This document shows, piece after piece, positions 48,364 through 59,882 of a DNA stretch of 64,000 nt (its first letter is position 1; each line of letters begins with the position of its first letter). Made by a program: the position numbers and the translations under genes. The DNA lies in NCBI GenBank assembly GCA_028622995.1, contig JAJQJQ010000030.1, forward strand, positions 1,984,001-2,048,000, read 5' to 3'. Under the pieces are notes generated by a model, which ran no database searches, was not told the DNA's origin, and saw nothing but the letters and a program-made list of their open reading frames with translations. This stretch comes from Panagrolaimus kolymaensis (taxonomy: Eukaryota; Nematoda; Chromadorea; Rhabditida; Panagrolaimidae).

Positions 48364-49254
48364 TTAGTAAACACCTTTTCTTCTTAAAGCCGTGAATCTT
48401 TCTTCATATTTATCATAACCAGGTAAATCTTGAAAATCTTTTTCTTGAAAGTTGTTGTTCTTTATTGAAATAAGAGATAGTTGAGTATCTTCAAGTAATT
48501 CTTTGAAAAAGGCTTGCTTCGGAAGAGCATTTGATTCAAGTCGAAGAGATTTGAGATTTCTTGCTGTTGCTATAGCTGGATTGAGTGATGATAAGCGATT
48601 GTTGTTAAGATTGAGTTCACTTGCATTGATTTGACCAATCTAAAATGAGGTACATAAATATGCATATGAAAATAATAAGCTATTCGAAAAGTAAAACATA
48701 CCTCATCAGGAAGGGATTCAATTTGATTCATTGCCATATCAACAATATCTAATCTTGGTAATAAGCATATACAACTTGGAAATGTTGTCAATCGATTTCC
48801 ATCCACTTTTAACGTTGATAAACTTGTACATCCAACAAGAGTTTCAGGAAGTTCAGTCAAATTATTGTTACTCAAAATAAGGACTTCAAGCTTCTTCAAA
48901 TAACCAAGTTCATCAGGTAACATTGTCAAAGCATTGGCATTGAGATGTAATTGTTTAAGAATTTCAAATTGACCAAAGAATGGTGGCAATATTTGCAGTT
49001 TGTTTTGTGATAAATCTAAGCTTCGAAGTATTGGAGCAACCTGAAACGTTAACCTATTAACATGAGAAACAAAAGTAAACTAACAATACCTCGTTCAAAG
49101 CATTTGGAATATTTTTGAGATTTAATCCTTTCAAAGTCAAAGATCGACTTTTCTTTGCTGTATCCATATGTCGTTGAATTACAGCATTCGATGGTCCAGG
49201 TTTAAGTGAAGATAAAACATTTGATGATTTCGATTTAGACGAATCATTACCCAT
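48364..49254 (-). CDS. LRRC57-like leucine-rich-repeat protein, likely myristoylated
   Basis: Exons (minus): 49254-49090, 49040-48702, 48639-48364; all phase 0; 259 aa (human LRRC57 is 239). Starts MGNDSSK, a good N-myristoylation signal (Gly2, Ser6). Then a conserved helix (RHMDTAKKSRSLTLKGLNLK) and about seven leucine-rich repeats with the LxxLPxxL pattern (LQILPPFF, LTMLPDELGYL, LTELPETL, LTTFPSCI, IESLPDE), ending YDKYEERFTALRRKG, which closely resembles the LRRC57 C terminus. Expected at membranes through the myristoyl group; molecular function unknown. Divergent from BUD31 across a 317-bp shared promoter. Confidence 0.85.
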
Positions 49255-49571
49255 TTTTTGATTGTTGATTAAATCGGCGATGAAAAAAATAAATAAAAAA
49301 TTGATCTAACTAAAAGGTATTTTTTTTAAAACTATTCGTAAATGTTCCGATACTTTATCGCTTTTTGCTTTTTTGGATTGACACTGAACGAGGCAAAAAA
49401 TTTCTTGTTGAGACTTTTTTCAAATGAAAAAAGCTGCGACTTTTTTGTTTCTTTCAAAATATTTTTCTGAAGCTCGTCTTCATGGTTTTACTTATTATTT
49501 ATTCGTTGCTTTGGTTCTTTTCATTGCTCCATACATACGTCTAATTTATTATTTTTCAGAGTTTATTCATC
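49255..49571. promoter_or_regulatory. Bidirectional promoter between LRRC57-like and BUD31 genes
   Basis: The 317 bp between the two divergent start codons must hold both 5' ends. No core motif was recognised; sequence just before BUD31 (TTATTTTTCAG at about 49550-49560) would serve as a trans-splice acceptor. Confidence 0.5.
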
Positions 49572-50136
49572 ATGTCACTCAATGTTAAATTACGTCGTGC
49601 AAGAAGAAAGCCTCCAGCTGGATGGGATTCAATTGAATCAACTTTAGAAGAATTTGAACAAAAAATGCGCGATGCTGAAACTGATACACATGAAGGTAAA
49701 CGTAAAACTGAAGCTGTATGGCCAATATTTAGAGTAAGTTCTTGCTTTACTAAACAACAATGTGAAGCTGCTTTACATAGTAATAATCCGCTACTTGAAG
49801 CTTTACCACTTTCAATCAATCTTAACGTTAACTTACTTTTCCATGCTTTTTCAGATCAATCATCAACGTTCTCGATATATTTATGATCTCTATTATAAGA
49901 AAGAAGAAATTAGCAAAGATTTATATGATTTCTGTGTTGATGCTAAACTCGTGGATGCTCAACTTATTGCAAAATGGAAAAAACAAGGATATGAAAATCT
50001 TTGCTGTCTTCGATGTATTCAAGTTAAAGATACTAATTTTGGAACGAATTGTGTTTGCAGAGTACCTCGATCAAAAATTGATTCAGAACGTGTTATTGAA
50101 TGTATTCATTGTGGATGTCGAGGTTGTTCGGGATAA
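49572..50136 (+). CDS. bud31: BUD31 spliceosome protein
   Basis: Exons: 49572-49733 and 49855-50136, phase 0; 147 aa (human 144). BUD31 is a core component of the activated spliceosome, binding zinc through clustered Cys. The N terminus ([20 protein letters not shown]) and the C-terminal Cys-rich block ([19 protein letters not shown], then [11 protein letters not shown]) are near-invariant in eukaryotes and clearly seen. [20 protein letters not shown] lies between. No unusual features. A poly(A) signal (AATAAA) lies at about 50208. Confidence 0.96.
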
Positions 50137-50677
50137 TTGATTATTGTTTGCATTTGTATCATTTTGTTGTTGTTTTTCGTATGTATTATTTATTTTTTGT
50201 GTATTCAAATAAAGGATTTTTTACGTTGTGTTGTTGAAGCCAAACGAGTTTGAAGTATTCAAACAATCGTGAACACGCATAGTTTCAAGAGTATGCGTCA
50301 AAACTTATTAGATGCATTATGGTTACTTTTGATTTTGTGAAAACCCATCTTTTGACTAGTTTCAGTTACCTTTAATATTTGGCATAAAGCAATTGTCATT
50401 GCTTGCTGCGGTATTACTAGCATTTCAATAAGGAAAATGTAAAATCATAAATGACTATGTGTTTTTAATTCTAAATTCCAAAATCATGATGAAAACAACA
50501 TCTGCTATTGAAAGCAAAAAGGGATATTGTAATCGATGAATTTCTTCAAAATAATAACAACAAAATGTGTTAATGGAAACTATGAGATAGCAAAAGTAAA
50601 GTTTATTCAAGCATCATCACACACAATGAAAATACATACATAGTTTACAAGAAAATAAAAGACAATTAAAGGCGAGA
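50137..50677. other. Convergent intergenic region, no gene seen
   Basis: Holds the 3' UTRs of BUD31 and of the minus-strand coiled-coil gene; no further feature recognised. Confidence 0.55.
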
Positions 50678-52187
50678 TTAGTTACATTTAATGTTGAGTT
50701 GGCGAGGAAATGGACAACTTTGGAATAATTTTTCTGTGACAGCTTTGAGTTTATTAATACCGCCACATTTTAGATAACAAAATGAAAGTGTAAATTCAGT
50801 ATCAGGATGCTTCTAAAACAGTAAACATATAAAAATAACCATGAAAAGGTAAAAGAAAAAAAGTACCGTCATAAAATCAAGAAATCCATCAGCATCAAAT
50901 TCGTCAATAACGATATTGAATAATTCGAAAATTTTGAGATTTTTGAAACTTGGTAGTTTGACGAGTTTTTTGAATGTTCCTTTATTAACAGAGAATACAT
51001 TTGATAAAATAAAAAATGAATCATTTCCAGCAATATCACTAAAAATTAAGCATATAAAACAACATAAAAAATTTAATAAAACTTGCTATCCAAATTTTTC
51101 AATGTTTGGCAATTTTTCCATGATATCTTCTAGTTGAACGAACGCACCATCTTCGTCTTTGATCGTAACACAAGTGAAAAATAGATTCTTAATTGTACCA
51201 GAAGAAGCAAGCTTTTCATAATCCTTCATGGATATCATTTGCTTAAACAAAAGCAATTCATTAATATTGCAAGTTAGAACATATTTAAGCAGCTTAGAAA
51301 GAATTCTGTATTCACTATTTTGATCATAGTCTTCAGTATAAGCTCCAGCATTACCATGAAATGGATCAGCATCAAAGAACGAGACAGTACCATCAAGAAC
51401 CAACTTCTTTGAATAACACCAAGCTCCATTAATGAATAAAAAGCTATTTAACCATTTCATTTCAATCTTTCTAGGTTTTTCATTATCGTCCAAAGTTGAA
51501 TAAGCAAGAAACGAAAGGCTATTCTTGGGCTTGATAAGCTTTACTATAACATTAGGATCAATAGTGGGATTCTTGAACGAAGTGATTTGCTTGTTTGCGA
51601 GAGAAGAAATCTGAAAAGTTACTTGTTACATTAAATAAGCAACAAAACAAAAAAATGTTTACGGCAGTGAAAGAATAGCGAACAATGCTTTGCATCTTTT
51701 CGACGAACATAAAGAGACTTGATTTCTTTTCACGATCTTGAACTTTGAATTCATCTTCCGATTCAGATTCCAAAGCATCAATCTTGGCTTGCATAACTTT
51801 CATATCAACATCGGTGCTTTGCTTCTTTTCCAAGTTTGAAATCTAAAAAACGAAAAAAAGTAACAAGAGTACGTTGTTAGCATCTTTAAAAAAAGACAAA
51901 TATGTATCCATTATTACAACTCTTACCTCCATTCCTTGTTGATCAATAGTTGCTTTCATTTCAGCATTGATTTTATTCAAGCGAGCATTTTCAGCTTCCA
52001 ATAATTCCTCTTTAGTTGCAGCAACATCTTTTTCAAGTTTCAATTGAGCAATTTCACTTTGAAGTCGAGCAGTTTCATTACTTAATTCAATATTTTGAAG
52101 TTCATCCAAATCTTGAAGTCTTCCATCAAGTTGTTGAAGTTCTTTAACATCCATTTGTTGAAGTTCATCTTTCTCTAAAGTTGCCAT
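50678..52187 (-). CDS. Coiled-coil protein with F-box-like family C-terminal domain
   Basis: Exons (minus): 52187-51927, 51842-51663, 51610-51087, 51038-50867, 50812-50678; 423 aa. Exons 1-2 encode a long Glu/Lys/Leu-rich coiled coil (about residues 1-130; DELQQMDVKELQQLDGRL...). Exons 3-5 match the family member at 55234-56366: LEDIMEKLPNIEKF versus LDVIVKSFPNVQKF, a phase-2 intron just after that motif, DEFDADGFLDFMT before a phase-0 intron, and a short Cys-containing last exon. Intron 3 has a GC donor (GATA|GCAAGT): without it the frame hits TAG at once, and no GT donor keeps the family alignment. No recognisable F-box at the N terminus, which is replaced by the coiled coil, suggesting exon shuffling. 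Function unknown; possibly a scaffold or ubiquitin-ligase-related protein by family analogy. Confidence 0.75.
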
Positions 52188-53073
52188 CTAAAAATAGTCA
52201 AAAGTAATCACAACAAGTTTAAAAACGACGATAATAAGAAACTTACAATTTAGAGAAGAAACAAACGAAATGATTCTTCAGCTGTTCACTTTTCGTAATA
52301 ATGAAAAAATGAGAAAGAAGAAGCATGATTGAAAAAAACAACAATGAAAAATTAAGCAAATATGCAAATTATCACCAATAAAATGTTTTTTATTTTGTTT
52401 CTTTTCCCCGAAAAATAAACATGAATTTTTTCGTTTCTTGAAAAATTTTACCTAAAAATGGCTTTCAAACTTATCTCTAATACCATATTTATTGTGTTTG
52501 GTTAAATTTAATGTTAGTGTTTGTGGCTTCTTAGCCTCTGTTAATATTGTCGAAACTTGCTTCCACTTCTGCAACACTTATCAAATCCTCCTATTACTAT
52601 CTTGCCTTTATTGCACCTATTTACATAATTGAATCGCAAATGGGAAATGGAAAACAGTAAAAAGGTTAACCAAAAAAATTCCACAAAAACAAAAACTAAA
52701 ATCCTTCTAACTACTTTAATATTTAACAATATTAACCCTTTTCACAATCATCAATAATACCTTTTCTTTATAATTACAAAATCTTCTTTTATTCGACTCG
52801 AGTAGAAAAAAAATACCAAAAATTTTTTAAGCAATAAAAAAAATGTATGTAAATTTTCTTTGTTGCTTTCTTGAATTTGCGCAAATGAAGCCCAGTCAAC
52901 TCGCTGCCATTCTTTTCGTTGCAAAATTTCGTCCGTGTTCATTTTCTTTTCCATGGAACTTTTCTCATTGGAAGCCACATTTTTTTTGTTGTCGTCTTCG
53001 CTTCTTCAAAAACGTGGTTGTAATTTCATCAAACATTTTTTGTGTTTCAATCAAAGTATTTTTTTCTTAAAAA
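52188..53073. other. Intergenic with a possible small minus-strand coding exon
   Basis: Mostly AT-rich. On the minus strand, about 52954-52850 reads MEKKMNTDEILQRKEWQR then VDWASFAQIQESNKEN, with less A/T bias and better residue variety than the opposite frame. It lacks a clear donor afterwards and I could not complete a gene, so it is noted as a candidate only. Confidence 0.35.
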
Positions 53074-54739
53074 ATGCATCAAGATAAGGTTGGTTTTTTG
53101 ATCTTTTATTTTTAACAAATATTTACCTTGCATACTTTTTCAGAGCCGTTATGGTATTCGACGTGAAAATCATCCGCGTTATGAACTGCGACCACGAAAG
53201 AATCGTAATGAAGATGGAGTAACTCAAATTGCTGTCAATTCTTTATCCGTGGCTGGAGGACGTGATAAAAGACCATCGCCAACTGCAGTTCTTCGACATT
53301 TCGGATTAGTTACATACTCATCTTTTGAACTGGGTTGTGGCCATTACTCAAAAGTTTATAAAGCTTATCAAGATAATCGTGAAGTATGTTTGTTTTACTT
53401 GCTTTTTCTTTCTTTCATTCATTATGTTCTCTGTTTCAGATAGCTGTTAAAGTTGTTCGACTTGATGTTGTTGGTGATGAATTCAAGAAGCGTTTCCTTC
53501 CTCGTGAACGAGCTTGCTGGCAAAAGGTTAAACATCGCAATATCTGTAAACTTCTATGTTGCCTTGGCTGTGATGAATACAATTATCTTTTTATGCTTAT
53601 GGAATATTGTCCTAATGGTGACTTGGTATGTTTGTTCTTTTTAGTACTACTTTGGGGATTATGCAAGTCACAACTCATGTATTACGACTTCTTATGGATT
53701 GCTTTGATTTGGACACTACCTCCTCTTATGTTTACATGAACCAATATCACATGACCAAGTTTCCATTAGCTTCTTTATCCTCCATGTATATTCGCCTTAT
53801 GTGGTTAATCGGTCGAACCTACTGCTGCGATACAAATGTGGGATGAATCAGATACCCATGAATAGCATACATTACTATTTTTATTTTACTTTATCATTGA
53901 ATTCAAAGCCTTTTGCAAGCTTGTCATAAGCTTTATGTGATTATGTTATGTTAGGCTATAAGCAGGTTATCCAACTTTTGTTTATGAAGATGTACCTATC
54001 TCTTTGTTTTACATCTCCTTGTATTGCATAGTTTCTTTTATGTCTTTTACTCATATCTTATCGTTTTAGCTAACATATCTTCAAAAAAATGGTGCTGTTT
54101 CTGATAGTCTTGGTCGCAAATGGTTACGATCGCTTCTTGATGCTGTTGATTATCTCCATAAAAAGAAAATTGCTCATCGTGATATCAAAGCTGAAAATGT
54201 AAACTATCTTTTTGTTGGAAGCTTTCACTAATGATACAACTTTAGGTACTTCTTTCTCGTACAAATGTTATCAAATTGACGGACTTTGGCTTTGCTTGTG
54301 AACAAACTCCTGAGTTTTACTCTCGAACATATTGCGGATCTCGTGCTTACTCATCACCTGGTTAGTTTGTTTATAACTTCTCTTTATAAACCTTAGTGAT
54401 TGTTATGTTTTAGAAGTCCTCATGGGAACTCCATACGATGTTTACAAGAATGATGTTTGGTCATTAGGTGTTCTATGTTATATTGCCATGACCAAGAGTA
54501 TGCCATTCCGTGAAGAAGCAAATTCAAATGCTGCCATAGTTGATCAACAAAAGAATCGTCGATATCGCTGGCCTCAATTTGTTGCACTGGATTGTCAACA
54601 TACTGTTGATCTTATGCTTACATTCGAACAAGATAAACGTCCAACGGCAAAAGATGCAAAGAATTTGCCTTTCTTCAAAGCTGCTTATCAATCACTTAAT
54701 AATATCTGGGGTGACAATCCTGTTGGTCTTTATTCATAA
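53074..54739 (+). CDS. TSSK-like serine/threonine protein kinase
   Basis: Exons: 53074-53088, 53144-53383, 53440-53625, 54070-54198, 54246-54360, 54414-54739; 336 aa. The first exon is only 15 nt (MHQDK). The kinase domain starts about residue 65: ELGCGHYSKVYKA loop, IAVKVV lysine, HRDIKAEN catalytic loop, DFGFAC, then YCGSRAYSSPEVL (SPE in place of APE), DVWSLGVLCYIAM. The order and the short C-terminal tail fit the TSSK branch of CAMK kinases, which act in sperm development in animals and are abundant in nematode germlines. All catalytic residues are present. Intron 3 is 444 nt, the longest here. A sperm role is inference from the family. Confidence 0.85.
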
Positions 54740-55233
54740 CCTATTTTTGTTGTATAATCAGCAATTTTGTTTTAAATTATAAATAAAACTGGTAACCGTA
54801 GAAAGTAATAAAAAAAGCATTTGTTTTGTATTAATAATAATAATAAGATTTTTTTGTATAAAAATTTGTATTCCTTATACTGTTTCAGTATTTGTTGTTT
54901 ATAAAGTAATAATAAGCTAACAGCTTTTGAAAAATTTTTCACTGCTTTTTTACTTTCGAGATTCCGTTGATGCATGCTTATGTTTGAGAGGACTTTCACT
55001 TCAAATTAGTTATTGGCAGATGACTTTCATATCTTCTTCGATGTTTGTAGATTGACAAATTCATGGTTAAAGCACGCAGAACTAGGGACTAGTTTGTTAA
55101 TCGAAAGTTGTCTCTCTTGTTTGTGTACTTTTTTTAACATCAACGCTTCTCACCTTTCTTGTCTTTCATTTATTATTTAAGCTTCTTTATTCACCATATT
55201 ATTCCACTCAATTTCCATTCTAAAGACTTTCCA
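54740..55233. other. Intergenic, no gene seen
   Basis: Holds the kinase 3' UTR and the 5' region of the F-box-like gene; the frame of the latter is open upstream to 55159 without another ATG. Confidence 0.5.
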
Positions 55234-56366
55234 ATGAGCATCAACGAAACCATGGTTATTCCATCAACTTCATATTTGCCTGGTATTCAACGACAACATA
55301 TAAAGGTTAACCAACAACAACAACATCCTGCATATTCTCAACACTTTTCAATCCCTGAACATATTGTATTTTACATATCCAAACATCCATCAACTTCAAA
55401 AGTTTATAAAAAGCTTATTGAATCATGCAAATATTTTTATTTCCATCGACAAGTAATACTTTTTGATGTATTAAATTTTTTTGATTTCAATGATTCTTAT
55501 ATTCCATCTTGTGAAGTTTATTGGAAGGATGATCATTACAAGCTTCGTCCAAATTTGATAGATTTAAATAAAATTAAATATAAAATTTGGTTAACTAACA
55601 AATTGGAAGTTTATTCATCGAGGTTTAAATTTTATGCTTCATCATTAACAGAAAAAATATATCGATGCGATTTGGAAACTTTAGTTTTGCGCCATCAAGC
55701 GCTTAGTTATGACGAATTTGAATTATTTACTTGTTCTAAAACTATTTTTGTTGTTGATTTAGTTAATGTATCCATTAAATATGCTAATGATGATGATGGC
55801 AATGGCAATAATGTGCCTTTGGATGTGATAGTTAAAAGCTTTCCAAATGTTCAAAAATTTCGGTGGTGAGATTTTAGTTTTGATTGATGCTTTACTATTG
55901 TAAAACATTATTATTTTCAGTGAATTTGGTGATGATTCAGCCCATTCGTTAACCCACGAAAGCATAGAAAAGTTCCTCGAATTGCCTCATTTTCCTTATC
56001 TTCAATGTTTCGAACTTTTTCGAACACCCGAAATATTTGATTTTACAATTTTTCTCGAATTTATGAAGGTAAACAATATTTCTAAGAAAATAAAACTCCT
56101 CCGATTCCAAATACAAAGTTTTTTTTGTTTGTTTTTTTCAGAAATACAAGAAAACTAAATTTTGTTTATATTTTCATGGACCTATTTCGGATGATTACAA
56201 ACAACAACTTCAAGATTTCGTGGATGGAGTGATAGCAGATTCATTACCAAATATTTCTCCTGCATTAGTATGTTTTCCAGGTCAACGAGAAGGAAGCTTT
56301 ATTTCTTTACATATTAAATGTAAATATTTTTTTGGTCCAACACCATTTGAAATTGTGCATCGTTGA
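55234..56366 (+). CDS. F-box-like family protein, intact member
   Basis: Exons: 55234-55865, 55921-56068, 56142-56366 (phases 2, 0); 334 aa. The N-terminal Gln-rich stretch is followed by an F-box-like helical segment (PEHIVFYISKHPSTSKVYKK, then LIESCKYFYF), resembling the F-box order of LP-x-E, I-x-x, L-x-x-C-x-x-F, then a C-terminal domain with LDVIVKSFPNVQKF, FLELPHFPYLQCFELF, FLEFMKKYKKTKFCLYFHG. Relatives in this window: pseudogene at 29230-30224, relics at 34741 and 37230, the coiled-coil fusion at 50678-52187, and the frameshifted gene at 59883-61446, sharing intron positions. By analogy it may be a substrate receptor of an SCF-type ubiquitin ligase; the F-box call is tentative. Confidence 0.75.
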
Positions 56367-56717
56367 TTTTACTAAAATCTTCATTGTTTTTTGTTTGTTG
56401 TTAAATTGCGAGGTAATATATGTTTTAGTTTTTCTTCTTGTCATCATTGTTGTTTATGTTTTGAATATTTATTAAGTAATTAGAAGCATATAAATTAAAG
56501 AATAAAACCTGAAATTTTAATAATTTTTTATGTTACAGTTTCCACTGAAAAAAGCACCCGAATTAATAAACATTGGTGTTGTGTCGTCTTTTCACAAACA
56601 TCGGCGGCCATAAATTTTTGTTTTTGGAAAGCAAAAGTTTTCTTCTTTCTTCCTCGAATTTTCTTTTTTGCTTTATCTAAATTTCTTGTTACTTTTTAGT
56701 ATTTACTTCAAAGGAAA

Positions 56718-58005
56718 ATGCTTGGATTAGGTGCATATGGAAGTGATTCAGATAATTCTGATACCGAAATTCAACAGCCTCCAGCAAAGAAAGCTATCAT
56801 TGAAAAGCCAATAAGAAAAGAAGAACCTGAAAAGATTCAAGATGGTGATGAAACAGGTAAGCATTTTTATAATATTTTTGTTGCATATCCTTTAATGTTC
56901 TTTGTTATTTTCAGAAGCAAAGCTCAATCTTCCAACAGCTTCAAAGTATTCAATCAATCAAGCAACAACAGTCGACCAAGAAGATGCCATTGATGGTTCA
57001 AATATTCAACGACGAGATTGGGAAATAAAATTGGTTGAAAAAGAAAAGAAGAAACTTCAAAAGAATAAAAAGAAGATTGCTGCGTTTGGCGGTTTATCGT
57101 CGAAAGTTTTTGAAAAGGAAGCTGTTGATGATGATGTGGTACAGGTTGGTTTTTAGCTTGCTTGATTGCTGTTTTCTAATATTCTTTATTTCAGAAGCCA
57201 ATAAGTAAACCAATATTTTCATCTCAATCAAAATCTGCTCTTCTTTCATCATTGCCTCCACCAAAAGTTGCTCAAAGCTCAAAGTCTCAAACATCCTCGC
57301 TAAGCTTTCTTCCATCAACTGTTAGAATCAAACCTGTTACGAAACCTAAAGTTGCTCCGGTGAAACCAACTAAATCAGAATCTGATGATGAAGGTGATAG
57401 CAATTTCAATGATTTTCTTGGTTTGGGTTCTCTACAAAAGAAAGAGCTATTGGATGTTCGATCGTTACAAAAGCCATCAACTACTGTTACAAACATGTTT
57501 CTTATTGATGAACCTATTGGACCTGCAAGGCCAGCACCTGCTGCTGTTGAGGTATGTTTGTTACATTAGCTTATCTTGGTTTTACCTTTATCTCTTTTAG
57601 GAATCCTTACCTCAACCTTCAACCTCAAAAGGTATGAAAACTATCAATGATGAAGCTGCAAAGAAACTTATCTACAAATATGAAATTGAACAATGGGGTG
57701 CAAGTAATATCTTTGCAAATGATTCTGTTAGTGGTATGATCGATGTTAATGTTGATAAAGCAATTGGACCAAATGTTCATCAAACTTTATTGAAAAATAT
57801 TGATCATCGTAGTCTTGCTTCTTTTTCTGCTGGTAAACAAAATCGTGAACAAGGACACAAAGGACCTGCTGACAAATTAGCCAAAATGAAACATCAAATT
57901 ACTCATTTGGCGAGTATTGCTGTAGCTCGAGAAGATGAATTAAAAGAACAATGGGCTGCATCAAGAGAAAGCAAATCTGCATCAAAACGAAAATATGGTT
58001 TTTAA
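56718..58005 (+). CDS. prcc: PRCC-family protein (mitotic checkpoint/splicing factor)
   Basis: Exons: 56718-56856, 56915-57144, 57195-57551, 57601-58005 (phases 1, 0, 0); 376 aa. The low-complexity N-terminal half starts MLGLGAYGSDSDNSD, as PRCC proteins do, with Ser/Pro/Lys-rich segments. The conserved C-terminal PRCC domain spans about 245-376: WGASNIFANDSVSGMIDVNV, IGPNV, KMKHQITHLASIAVAREDEL, and the terminal KRKYGF that matches the vertebrate end (AKYGF). PRCC in mammals is nuclear, associates with splicing factors and with MAD2B. The polyadenylation signal AATAAA is at about 58071. Single-copy conserved gene. Confidence 0.92.
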
Positions 58006-59246
58006 ACTTTTATTTATCTAGATTGTTCATATTTTGTTACACTAAAGTTTTATGTATGTGTTTTTTTTACAATAAACTTTTATTTTCTTCGATAAAATGG
58101 TTGCCTTTTTTCCTTTAATATTTTTTCAAAGAAATACTTGATCAATTGAAATAAAGCTTTGATTATATCAGAAATTATCCCATAGTTGAAAGCAGTAAAA
58201 ATTGAATAAAACAAAAATTATACTATTAAAACTGCAAACACCAATCTTTTCTAAAACTATACTTTTTTGAGTTTATCATTGTTATTTGCAAGAGTAAGTA
58301 ATGTAAAAACAAACTTAATTACCAAAATTTGAGACCGTAAGTTAATAAATCATATCCATTATTCTGATCTTTATATCACAAGCAATCTTTCTTTGAACCC
58401 AAACCCACGTATCACACTTCAGATTCGATCGAATATTTGGATCCACTTTAATTTCCACTAACGAGCTACGAGTATTTAATTTTATTCTGGCTTTCTCTTC
58501 TTTATTCTTTTTTTTGACTTTACAGTAATCATTTTTTCATTTTTTAGTATAATGAATGATAAAACTATATGCGGTAAAATTAGCGGAGTGATAAATATTG
58601 TTGGAATCTAACAAATCTATTATATAATTTTCCAATTTGCAGGTAGTTGTTGCCTATAGCTCAAAACATTTTTTGTTTCTAAAACTTTAAAAATTTTGTT
58701 ACGTTGTTTAGTGTGTATCGAAAGAGTTAAACTATTCCATATTACACTTTTTATTTTACGTAAACATATATATAAACAAGCACCTTAACAAACATCCATT
58801 TATATTTTTTGTTATGCATTCGAAAATAAGACGAACTTCTTATGAAGAAACCAATCATAAAGAAGAGTTAAAATAGAGAAAAAGCATTAAAAGTTTATTT
58901 AAGAAAGCAAAAACTCGATTAAAAAGTAAAAAATTTCGTTTACAAGGAAATCATTGAATAACTTAAAATATTAAATGTGTGGAAATAATAAAGTAGCCAA
59001 AATAAAATAATCAAGGGTTTTGGCTCAACTCCTTCTGAGCGCAGCTTCCTTGATGCGGGGAAGAAGCTAAAGCTGTTTTAATTGTGCTAAGGCAGCGGTT
59101 TATTTAGGCAATGAGTAATTAACGATATATTTATTAAGCAGCTATCAGCTGGCACAAACACAAACAAGCGTAAAAGGTTACAGATAAAGAAAGTGGCAAA
59201 AGTGAAAGGCAATCAACGATTTTAAGCTGGAAGCTTCTCTGCTCTC
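58006..59246. other. Intergenic, no gene seen
   Basis: AT-rich apart from a patch at about 59028-59100; that patch was read in all frames and for tRNA-like arms without success. Confidence 0.5.
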
Positions 59247-59678
59247 TAGTGTTCATTTCCCCCCCCGTTTTTGGAAAAAGACGGGGACGGGACGGGGAAC
59301 TTTTTTGACGGGGAATCCCCGCGGGGAAAAGGCGGGGATTTTTTTTTCACGGGGAGCCCCCGCGGGGGCTCCCCGTCCCCGTTCCCCGCGGGGAATTTCA
59401 TTATAAATTTTTTTTAAATAGAGTTATTGACTCTAAAATGCCTTTTTTTAATCTAATTTGGTGTTATTTAGATGTTTAAAGCCATTTGGAAAGAGTTTAG
59501 ATCATTTTTAATGAATTTTGAAAAATATTTAAATTTTTAGACGGGGAAAAAATATCGGCGGGGATTCCCCGCGGGGAAACGGGCGGGGAAAAAATTTGAC
59601 GGGATTTTCCCCGCGGGGGCTCCCCGTCCCCGTCCCCGCGGGGAAAATCCCGTCCCGCGGGGGGGGAAATGAACACTA
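59247..59678. mobile_element. hAT-type MITE with GC-rich palindromic body
   Basis: Perfect 21-bp terminal inverted repeats (TAGTGTTCATTTCCCCCCCCG and its reverse complement) bound a 432-bp element. Both sides carry the identical 8-bp direct repeat CTGCTCTC (59239-59246 and 59679-59686), an 8-bp target-site duplication as made by hAT transposases. The body has two GC-rich arms full of CCCCGCGGGG palindromes around an AT-rich centre (about 59398-59540), so a single strand could fold extensively. No transposase, hence non-autonomous. Intact ends and duplication suggest a recent insertion. Confidence 0.9.
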
Positions 59679-59882
59679 CTGCTCTCGCTATTCTTCATTA
59701 GTACACACAAAGCCATACTTTGCCGCAATTTGCTTCATCAAATTGCAAAACAGTAATTAGGAGGAGTGGATTAAGCATATTTTGTAAATAAAAGCTTTTA
59801 TAAAAACACATGTAGCATTTACTTGGCGCACCGAAGGCGTGACTTAATGCCTAGTATTGATTAAAAAATTCCTTTTTTTTCA

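Noticed and set aside
52843..53070. Plus-strand 75-codon frame upstream of the kinase
   Set aside because: Phe-rich shadow of a better minus-strand frame at 52850-52954.
53453..53846. Extra plus-strand frames over the kinase exon 3/intron 3
   Set aside because: Out of phase with the kinase; intron 3 sequence shows no conserved kinase segment, and exons 3 and 4 join perfectly without it.
59028..59100. Possible tRNA or small RNA in a GC-richer patch
   Set aside because: No cloverleaf arms or internal promoter boxes could be laid out.
59537..59728. Minus frame rich in Arg/Gly/Pro
   Set aside because: Translation of the GC palindromes of the hAT MITE, extending into the flank.
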